Positions 25,327 through 34,053 of a stretch of DNA of 64,000 nt are shown here, in pieces (the stretch's first letter is position 1; each line of letters starts with the position of its first letter). This DNA is from Halichoerus grypus (Eukaryota > Chordata > Mammalia > Carnivora > Phocidae). The notes beneath the pieces are model-generated. The model was given only the letters and a program-made list of their open reading frames with translations, was not told the origin of the DNA and did not search any database. The stretch spans positions 1,064,001 through 1,128,000 of the forward strand of contig NC_135726.1 in assembly GCF_964656455.1 (NCBI RefSeq), read 5' to 3'. The translations under genes and the position numbers were made by a program.

Positions 25327-26574
25327 GAAGTCCTGTCGTGTCCTCTCTCTGCTGATGGAGGAGGGCAGACAGTGAGCACCTGCTCCGTGCCCGGCACACC
25401 CCCCCTTAGCAGCCCCGATGAACAGGGCTCAGGAGGAAACGGGAGCACCCAGCGGCCAGAGGGAGAGTGGAGATGCAAACTTGACCGCTCTGCCTGCGTC
25501 ATGGTGGACATGAGCCCTATGAGCGGAGTCCCACAGTTTTGAGAAAAACACCAGTAATCTCAAAGGGAAGAGCTGGGACCGTGCAGACAAGACAGGGGTG
25601 GGCTCAGACCATGGTGCACGCAGATGCCATTCCTCCTGAGCCCCTGTTGGTGGGTCAGACCCTGGCATGGACCCCGACGTGGAGGGCCCCACACTCGGGT
25701 GAATGCTCTGCCGGGCTCATCTCAAAATTCTTCCTACTTTTTGGACAGGGGACCCACACTTTCAACTTGCACGGAGCCCTGCAGTGACATGGCCGGTCCT
25801 GCATCCGAGGACAGGTGACGAGGACACAGATAGTCAGACGACTCCAGACGGAGGGAGCCCAGCGCTTAGTGACATGCTTCCCCTCCCCCACTGTCACCTC
25901 GGCTCTGTCAGCACGGAGCTGCACGCCACGCCCCCTTCACCGCACTGGGCTCCAGGTTTATGCCTCATTCAAAGAGCTCATTGTGGTTCAGAAATCAAAG
26001 GGCAAATATTTTTAGACGAGCTGGTCAGCAAAGACAGTGTCTGTGATCCTGACATGATGAGCATGTTGGTTGTCTTCTGACATCAGGGGGAACCCACTCA
26101 GGTCAATCAATCTAACACAGTTACCAGACCCCTCAGTTCATAACCACCCACCTGGTGGCTCACACACATGAAATCATGGCGTCACTAGGCAGCCGTACTG
26201 AGCGGTGACTGGCATACAACCAAGTGCACATACGTGAGTGTGTGAGCCGATGAGTCAGGACACCTGCACGCACATGTAAGGCCGTGGTCTGATCCATGTG
26301 ACAGACACACCCAGGCAGCCGCCTCCTGCCCCCGTCTGTCTCCCCCAGCCCAGCCCCGTCCCAGGCAACCACGCAGCTGCCTTCTGTCACACAGGTCGGT
26401 TGCTGGCACTTTCTAGAATTCTTAGGAGTGGAGTCTGCCACGATTGTTCACCCATCTCGTCTCCTCAGTCCTGACCCCAAGGCCTCAACATGTCATGTTT
26501 TCTTCCCATAGACTTCTCGAGGCCTCAGATTCCTTCTGCTGACCCTCCAATGCTGGTCCAGAACCTTCATTACA
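25327..26574. other. Intergenic, no feature recognised
   Basis: Unique sequence; no exon, transposon or RNA gene recognised. Confidence 0.4.
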
Positions 26575-26995
26575 GACCACCACAGTCTGTGTTATAGAGA
26601 TGACCGATGTCACAGACCATGTCTACACAGGATACAGACGTCATGGTCCAGACAACAGACGACACGGACCGTCCTGGCCTTTAGATGACATAGGCCATCA
26701 CGGTCTAGAGACGACAGACACGGGCTGTCACGGTTAACAGATGACAGACGACACGGGCCGTCCTGGCCTACAGATGACACAGATTGTCATGGTCTATAGA
26801 CGACACACATGGGCTGTCACAGTTGACAGATGACACGGGCCGTCATGGTCTACAGACGACACGGGTGACACAGACCATCATGGTCTAGAGACGACGGACG
26901 CGGGCTGTCAGCGTCGACAGACGACACGCTATCACGTCTATAGATGACAGATGTCACAGACCACCACAGTTGTAGATGACAGATGTCACCATCTA
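26575..26995. repeat. Irregular tandem repeat with about 90-bp higher-order unit
   Basis: A mosaic of 25-35 bp modules built on ACAGATGACACGGGCCGTCA and TGGTCTAGAGACGAC. The trio GTCTAGAGACGAC, GGGCTGTCA and ACAG recurs with GGGCTGTCA at 26722, 26811 and 26902, so three diverged units of about 90 bp are visible. Much of it reads as alternating ACAGA/TCTGT-like, partly self-complementary sequence. Confidence 0.85.
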
Positions 26996-28894
26996 GGCTG
27001 CGGCAGACAACAGAGGTTACAGACTACCGTGACAACCTTTTCGGGGTCTCCCTGCTCCAACTCATCCACGTGACCCATGCCCTTTGCTCAAGATACAGTT
27101 ACAATCACGTCATCCCCCAGACTGAAAGCCAGACCTTTCTCTGGTCTGTGGGGCCTGAGCATTCACACCACCTCCAGCAACACTCTAGGAGTTGTCTCCT
27201 CTCCACAGGCAGGCTGTGAAGCTCCCAAGGACAGTGCTCCCTCCTGCCTCACCTGGCATCATGCCCTGCTGGAGGGGCCCCAGGAAGGCGTCACGAATGG
27301 AGAGAGAGGAGCATATGTGACTTCGACAGAGCTTAGAAGAGAATCATAGGCTTTAGACCCTTCATTTTGTGATGATGAGAAAGTCACACAGCTGCTTTCT
27401 GAAGAGGGACAGAATGAAGGACAGTTTTGGAAGTTGGAAAAGGTGCAGGCTAGGGGTGACCTCGTGCCAGGCCAGTTTTTAATTGCTTCTTGTTCCATCT
27501 CTGCCACAAGCCCCGCTACCTCTCACCTTCCTGTGATGTCAGCAGGTGCCTGGCGTCTGAAAATGCTGGGCTCTAGCCAAGGTGGCCCTGGATCCACAAC
27601 ACGGAATCCTCCCTGTAAAGGAGAGAGCGTGACCCTTAGAGACGTAACTGTGTGTGAGAAGAGCGAGGCTCAGAAGCCACACAGTGCCACCAGCGACAGG
27701 ACCACAACAGTAGCAGGGCCCACCCACCAACTTGCATTCTGGTGAGCAGACCCGGGAGGGACGGTGGCCCCAAGGATTTCAGAGAACTGGTCAGGATCTC
27801 AGAGTGAGTGGTGGAGGCTGGGGGATGCCTCAAATGACCACATGACCTGTGCTCTGTGCATCAAACATTCCTTAATGAACAGGAAAACTTTACAAAGAAA
27901 CAGTGGTTCTGGGAGAAGAAAGAGACATCAGGAAGGGGGGGCTGGTGTCCCCTGCAGCAATCATGGGACAAGGTCCAGCCCCTTCTCCCCTGAACACGGG
28001 CTCCTGAAGGTCTCCGGGATGCCAGGAACGCTTGTACCAGATCTATCCCAGCCAGCCCCCAGCTCTGGACACTCTGCCTCAGATCCATTTCTCTAGATGG
28101 GAATGCTTGGTGAGCTGGGGCAGGTTCTCAGGGTAATTAAAGGACACCAAGCATACCTCACTGATCTGCCTAGCAACTGGTGTTTAAGACAACAGTCTAT
28201 CATGAGCATAAATGAAACAATTCATGTAAGGACTCAGTCCCCAGTGCACAGGCTGGAGCAAAGTGGCCAGAGATGGGCGGACCAGGCAGCTGAAGACTCA
28301 GAATTGTCATGCAGGAGACCCGGGAGCGCTAAGCTCTGGTCCCTCTCTGGTCCCCAAGCAGGAGGGAAGGGCAGCAGCGTGACTAGGCCCAGGCCCAACT
28401 TCCTGTGCCAGGCCGTGGCTTGCTTCTGCTGACCACACTCCCGCACCAGCACTCGGCACAGAATTGTGACGCAGGGCAGACCCCTGATGGATGGTCAGTG
28501 AATGAGCAGTGAGGCCCTTCGTGCTCTCCTGAAATGCCAAGGCACCCGTGCTCAAGGAAGGTCAGACCCTGGAGCCTGCAGCTGGGAGGGGACCCTGGGC
28601 CCCCATGCCCCACCGCACATAGGGTGCCTGCTGACGGCTCATGAGGACCCCACTTCTTCAGTTCTGCCTCAGGCAGCTCGCCCAGCACAGATGGGCCAAG
28701 CAGCAGCTGCCGGGGACGGCCGTCATTTATTCTGTGTCCGAGCCCTGCACTTCGCAGTTTACGGTAGGGGGCACTGCTATCGGTCCACAAATGAAGACAC
28801 TGGGGTCACCACAGCTAAGAAACTTATACACGCACCTCAGTTCAGTTCGCCTGATTCTGGAGCCGATGCACTTCTTGTCGTCTGTCTTTGCTAC
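26996..28894. other. Intergenic, no gene recognised
   Basis: Unique sequence. Several short open frames exist but show no codon periodicity, splice context or family resemblance that I can support. Confidence 0.4.
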
Positions 28895-29065
28895 TCACAG
28901 GTAGCCTTCAGACCAGCAGCTTTTGTCACTGGCATCCCCTGGGGCTTGCTAGAAATGCAGAGGCCGCACTCCAGATCTCCTGAATCCAGATTTCCACGAG
29001 CTCCCGAGATGACTTGTGTGCATATTAACACTGGAGGGACACCACCCGAGACTTCCTCTCAACAC
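28895..29065. mobile_element. MER5A-like hAT-Charlie DNA transposon remnant
   Basis: GACCAGCAGC, GGGGCTTGCTAGAAATGCAG, TCCTGAATCCAGATTTCC and CTGGAGGGACACC follow the order of the MER5A non-autonomous element. It is decayed and non-coding. Confidence 0.65.
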
Positions 29066-29114
29066 TGCGAGACCACCTGAAATAAAGCGAAGTCTGGGAA
29101 TGCAGACCAAAACC

Positions 29115-29975
29115 ACGATGAGAAGCAACTTCACACCCGTTAGGATGGCTGTTATTAAAAACAAAGAAGAAAAAGAAAATAAGTGTTGGGGCGCCTGGGT
29201 GGTGTAGTCGGTTGAGCGTCGACTCTCGGTTTTTTGGCTCAGGTCGTGATCTCAGGGTTGTGGGATCGAGCCCTGCGTCAGGCTCAGCGCTCAGCGGGGA
29301 GTTGGCTTCTCTCCCTCTAAAATAAATAAAAAATATTTTCTACAAAAAAGAAAAGAAGAATTGAGAGGGGTGTGGAGAAACTGGGATCTTTGTACACAGC
29401 TGGTGGGAATCCAGGATGATGCAGCTGCCATGGGAAACAGCACGGCAGTTCCTCAAAAAACCAAGAGAATTACCATATGATCCAGCAAGTCCATCTCTGA
29501 GTATCTGCCCAAAAGAACTAAGAGCAGGGACCTGAACAGATATTGGTACACTGTGTTCACAGCAGCATCACTCACAACGGCCAAAAGGTGGAAGCAAGCT
29601 GAGTGTCTCTCAGTGGAAAAGCACGATGTGGCCCATCCATGCACTGGACTATCACTCAGCCTTAGGAAAGGTCATGACACCTACTATAGCAAATGGATGG
29701 GCCTGGGGGACATTATGTTGAATGAGAAAAGCCAGTCACAACAGGACAAGCACTGTAAGATCCCACTCATACGAGGTCCCTAGGAGTCAGATCCATACAG
29801 AAAGATGGGGGTGGGGGGCAGGGGCTTGGTACAGGATGGGGAATTTGTGTAATGGGGACAGAGCTCCAGTTGCAGAAGATGGAAAAGTTCTGTGAACGGG
29901 TGGTGGTGTTTGCATTACAATGAGTGTGCTTAACGTCCCTGAGCTAATAAAAAAATGGTTAAGATGGTAAATTTT
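29115..29975 (+). mobile_element. Old L1 3' end (sense), split by a CanSINE
   Basis: End of ORF2 plus 3' UTR in sense: CACACCCGTTAGGATGGCTG, GTGGAGAAACTGGGATC, TTACCATATGATCCAGCA, GGCCAAAAGGTGGAAGCAAG, and a final AAATGGTTAAGATGGTAAAT. Frameshifts and stops break the reading frame throughout. Confidence 0.9.
29189..29350 (+). mobile_element. CanSINE nested in L1
   Basis: Sense copy: GGGGCGCCTGGGTGGTGTAG head, GGGATCGAGCCCTGCGTCAG, short CT region and an A-rich tail. It interrupts the L1 between AAGTGTTG and the GAGAGGGGTGTGGAGAAA block. Confidence 0.92.
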
Positions 29976-29992
29976 AGGCTATGTACATTTTA

Positions 29993-30194
29993 CTTTTTTG
30001 AAGATTTATTTATTTAGACGGGGGGTGGGGGGGAGTACACACAGGGAGGGGCAGGGACAGGGACAGAGAATCCCAGGCAGACTGGGCACTGAGCACAGAC
30101 CCCAACACGGGGCTCAGTCTCACGACCCTGAGATCATGACCCAAGCCGAAACCAAGAATCAGACTCTTAACTGACTGTACCACCCAGGTGCCCC
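29993..30194 (-). mobile_element. CanSINE with target-site duplication
   Basis: Antisense copy inserted at the very end of the L1. Flanking repeats TAGGCTATGTACATTTTA (29975-29992) and TAGGCTATGTATATTTTA (30195-30212) differ at one base. Confidence 0.93.
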
Positions 30195-30212
30195 TAGGCT
30201 ATGTATATTTTA

Positions 30213-30917
30213 GCACGATTTAAAAAAAAGTGCTTTAAAACAGAAAAAAATCTGAGGAGGATAATGGGAGATGCTTTAGGCTTACAGGAGTACTCCCCGC
30301 TTTTCATTCTTGGTACTTAGCCTTGAAATTTCAAGCTTTACTCCCTGTTTTCCACGCACCTTTGAAACACTTGAATGGAACAAAGAGAAAATCAGAATAA
30401 CGGGACCTCTGGCTTATCATTCTCTCTGTGACCTAAGAGGCATTAACGCCACAACCTACGTAACCAAAAGCTGAGAGCAGGAAAATAAATATATTTATTT
30501 ACCCAAGAGGCCCTATGAGGAGTTGATTTTATACATGTGGGTAGGTCCTGGGCTGAAGGTGTTGGTGTGGGATCTAGGCCCAGCCCTCTTATAGGGGACT
30601 TGTTCCTTCAAGGTTCTCCATTAAATAAGGGAGCCTTTGCCCACGAGCACGTGGTCATTTATGCCTACTTGACTGAACAGAGTACAGTTTAAATAATCAT
30701 AATAACAAAAACAAAGGAATACCCATTTGACTACATGGGGAGGACAGGGAGGAAGGGATGTTGTTGGGATAGAATAGAACCCCATCTTTCTATGCAGTGG
30801 TAATCAAAAGATGCTATCCAAAACTGAAAAAAAGAATAAAAGAAATTAAAAAAAAAAATATGAACAGGTTATTTAGAAATATGGAGGAAAATAAGAGATT
30901 TGAATAGTGGCCGCCTT
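30213..30917. other. Intergenic AT-rich sequence, no feature recognised
   Basis: AT-rich unique sequence. No exon or recognisable transposon. Confidence 0.4.
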
Positions 30918-31107
30918 TGGGGTGCCTGGGTGGTGCAGTCGGTTAAGCGCCTGACTCCTGGTTTCAGCTCAGGTGGTTATCTAAGGGTCGTGGGATCGAG
31001 CCCCACTTCAGGCTCCATGCTCAGTGTGGAGTCTCCTTGAGATTCTTTCTCCCTCTCCCTCCGCCCCTCCCACTAGTGCTCACTGTCTCTCTAAAATAAA
31101 ATAAATA
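30918..31107 (+). mobile_element. CanSINE, first of a head-to-tail pair
   Basis: Sense copy from GGGGTGCCTGGGTGGTGCAG to an AAAATAAAATAAATA tail that runs straight into the next SINE. Confidence 0.93.
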
Positions 31108-31318
31108 GGGGCACCTGGGTGGCTCAGTTGTTAAGCGTCTGCCTTCAGCTCAGGTCATGACCCCAGGGTCCTGGGATCGAGCCCCGCATCAGGCTCCCTG
31201 CTCGGCAGGAAGCCTGCTTCTCTCTCTCCCACTCCCCCTGCTTGTGTTCCCTCTCTCGCTGTGTCTCTCTCTGTCAAATAAATAAAATCTTAAAAAAATA
31301 ATAAATAAATAAAACCAT
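31108..31318 (+). mobile_element. CanSINE, second of a head-to-tail pair
   Basis: Sense copy GGGGCACCTGGGTGGCTCAG to an (AAAT)n tail, starting immediately at the end of the previous SINE tail. Its sequence is closer to the young consensus than its neighbour (GGGATCGAGCCCCGCATCAG), so it probably inserted into the older tail. Confidence 0.93.
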
Positions 31319-31329
31319 GCATATACAAT

Positions 31330-31700
31330 ATTATCCTAATCTGTTCAGGCTGCTATAACAAAAAATACCCCAGACTGAGGGACTTACAAACCTCCACTGA
31401 TTTCTCACAGTCCCGGGGGCTGCAAGTCCAAGACCAAGGTCCTGGTGGATTCTGTGTCTGGGGAGGACCCACTTCCCGGTGCAGACGGCGGCAGAAGGGG
31501 CGAGGGCGCATGCTCTGGGGCCTCTGCTGTAAGGGCTCTAATCTCATCCTGAGGCTCCCCGCTCCTGACCTCACGGCCTCCCACCGGCCCCCCTCCTGAC
31601 ACCATCACAGTGGGGGCTGGGTTCACCATATGAACTTGGAGAACTTCGTAAAGATCTGTGCTGTCCTTTGCACCGCTACCACGGCAGAACATAAATTACT
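31330..31700 (-). mobile_element. MaLR-type LTR (MST/MLT1)
   Basis: Antisense LTR: CTGTTCAGGCTGCTATAAC, AATACCCCAGACTGAGGGAC and TGATTTCTCACAGTCCC mark the LTR end; CACCATCACAGTGGGGGCTG follows further in. Non-coding. Confidence 0.8.
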
Positions 31701-31789
31701 GAGACTCACAGGTGACCTGTCTTCAGAGAATACACCCTGACTGTTGCCCAGAGCAACCTATCATTAACCTTTCAAAATAAGTTTTAGCG

Positions 31790-32577
31790 GCTTTGCATGA
31801 AACAAACATGATTGCAAGAACAATTTAAAATAATAACCATCTGAAATGCAAGTGTAAACAACAGCGAGATACTATTTTCACCATCAGACTGAAGAGCTGT
31901 GTGCTGGAGAAGGCGCACATACCTCCACACTTTGGTGGCCAGCCTTCAACACCTGATTCAACTTCCTCCTAGGAACTTGCCAACAGCTATCAAAATTACC
32001 CGACACGTTCTACTTGGCCCGGTGATTCCTATTCCTGAAATTTCTCCTAAGGAATACTAACATTTACACAAGATGCGCTACATAAAAAGCAGCTTATACC
32101 ATATAAAAAAAATTGGTAACCGCCTAATTGTGCACCAACAGGAGGCGAGTTGGGAAGACTAAGGCACATGTAGACAATAGAACCAGATGATCTCCAAGAA
32201 GCGCCCAAATGGGAAAAGCTGGGTGGGAAAGAAGGTCTTTGCATGTATCATGCATAAACTTCGATGGAAAGATAAAGACTTCTGGGAAGAGAACTGGGTG
32301 GTGGCTGGGGTGGCAGGATTCATTCTGCATTCTCACAACTTGACTGAAATCTCAGCCATTTTAAAGGTAAAAAATAAATGTTTATAAAGGGAAGGAAATT
32401 GGGAGTTACTGTTTAATGGCTCTGAGTTTCAGTTTAAGATAAAGAAAAGGTTCTGTGGCTACACGGTGGTGATGGCTGTCAAACGGGAATGGACTTCAGG
32501 CCGCAGAACCACACACTTGAAAACAGTTAAAATGGTAAGTTTTACACTACGAATATTTACAATAAAAAACTCAATGT
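31790..32577 (+). mobile_element. Old L1 ORF2 end and 3' UTR remnants
   Basis: Sense L1M-type signatures: CATCTGAAATGCAAGTGTAA, TATCAAAATTACCCGACACG, GATGATCTCCAAGAAG and, at the right end, AGTTAAAATGGTAAGTTTTA with a final AATAAAAA. Possibly two fragments joined near 32395. No open frame remains. Confidence 0.8.
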
Positions 32578-32656
32578 GCATATAGATATGGCAATCCATC
32601 TTAACAGTGAAAAAAAGATCCCTGCTTATCTGGAGCTTAAAAAAAAGGGGAGTGAG

Positions 32657-32848
32657 TGGGGCGCCCGGGTGGCTTAGTGGGTGAAGTGTCCAACCCCTGA
32701 TTTCTGCTCAGGTCGTGATCTCAGGGTGGTGGGATCAGCCCCCCAGCTGGCCTCCACACTCAGAGGGAGTCTGCTGGGGATTCTCTCTGCCTCTTCCCCC
32801 TCCCCCGAAAAAGTAAATAAATCTTTAAAGGGCGGGGGGGGGGGGGGG
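32657..32848 (+). mobile_element. CanSINE ending in a G run
   Basis: Diverged sense copy (GGGGCGCCCGGGTGGCTTAG head, AAAAGTAAATAAATCTTTAAAG tail) followed directly by a run of 15 G at 32834-32848. Confidence 0.88.
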
Positions 32849-33002
32849 CTGAGGTTTGAAAGAGCCTATCTCTGAAGCCATTCATCCCTTAGTGCCCCCC
32901 AACCCAGCACAGGTGGGGGCAGGGATGCGGACCCCAGAGTGCTGCCAGACCCCTGGGTCGCAGGGACTCCAAGTAGTGAGGTTTGAGGAGAACTACATGC
33001 AC

Positions 33003-33525
33003 CGCGCGGCACAGGGGACCCGACCATCAGGTGTGGGGAAGAGCTATGCGCACCGCGGGGGACGGGGGACAGGGGACCCCAGCAGTCAGGCGTGGGGAGG
33101 ACCTACAGGAACCGCGGGGCACGGGGGACCCAACGGTCAGGCGTGGGGAGACCTATGCGCACCTCGGGGCACGGGGGACCCAACGGTCAGGCGTGGGGAG
33201 ACCTATGTGCACCTCGGGGGACGGGGGACCCCAGCAGTCAGGCGTGGGGAGGACCTACAGGAACCGCGGGGCACGGGGGACCCCGACGGTCAGGCGTGGG
33301 GAGACCTATGCGCACCTCGGGGGACGGGGGACCCCGACGGTCAGGCGTGGGGAGACCTATGCGCACCTCGGGGGACGGGGGACCCCGACGGTCAGGCGTG
33401 GGGAGACCTATGCGCACCTCGGGGGACGGGGGACCCAACGGTCAGGCGTGGGGAGACCTATGCGCACCTCGGGGGACGGGGGACCCCGACGGTCAGGCGT
33501 GGGGAGACCTATGCGCGCCGCGGGG
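33003..33525. repeat. 51-bp minisatellite upstream of MVD
   Basis: About ten copies of a 51-bp unit containing GACCTATGCGCACCTCGGGG, GACGGGGGACCCC and GACGGTCAGGCGTGGGGA. Two sub-types alternate: one with ACCTATGCGCACC and one with ACCTACAGGAACC, so the array has a higher-order pattern. Because 51 is a multiple of three and the unit lacks stops in several frames, long spurious open frames appear on both strands. Confidence 0.95.
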
Positions 33526-34053
33526 CCGAGACTCCGGGGCTTGCCCTTCAGCTCCGGCGGCACCCCTGACGCGGTCATCCCGTCTGTCGTCCGGAGCTGC
33601 TGAGGGCGGCTGGGCTCCGGGAGCCCCTGAGCCCAAGCCGGCGGGACAGCCCCTCGGGGTGTGGTCCCCTACCGCGTCCGCCCGCGGGAACCTTCCCCTC
33701 AGCCGCCATTCAGGCTCGCTCCAGGGAAGGCCGACGCCAATCGCCTGCGCAGACTCCTGCGCCTGCGCGGTCCCAGCACCTACGCAGACCCCGGCGCCTG
33801 CGTGGACTCGGGCTGGGCATATCTCCGCGCTTGCGCAGAGCCGGCGCGTGGTCGCTCGCCAACGGGGGCGGGCCCAGAGTCGGCAGTCCATCGTTCGATC
33901 CCCTTCATTGGCTGAGAAATGAAGCCGTGGCCGGGTCCACCGCTGATTGGGCGGCGTGGGAAACAGAGGGGCCCTGCGAGCCAATCGCAGGGCAGGTGAG
34001 GTGAGAGCCGGGCCCTGCTGGCCGCTGAGGGCTGAATTCGCCGTTTCTGGGCC
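33526..34053 (+). promoter_or_regulatory. MVD: MVD promoter, CpG-rich with CCAAT boxes
   Basis: CpG-rich and TATA-less. It has inverted CCAAT boxes (ATTGG) at 33907-33911 and 33946-33950, a forward CCAAT at 33981-33985, and GGTGAGGTGAG at 33995-34005, loosely similar to sterol regulatory elements read in reverse. MVD is a known SREBP-2 target and NF-Y is the usual partner of SREBP at CCAAT boxes; the assignment of these particular sites is inference. Confidence 0.65.

Noticed and set aside
29115..29975. Possible retained L1 ORF2 coding sequence
   Set aside because: Multiple frameshifts, stops and a nested SINE break the reading frame; it is a fossil fragment.
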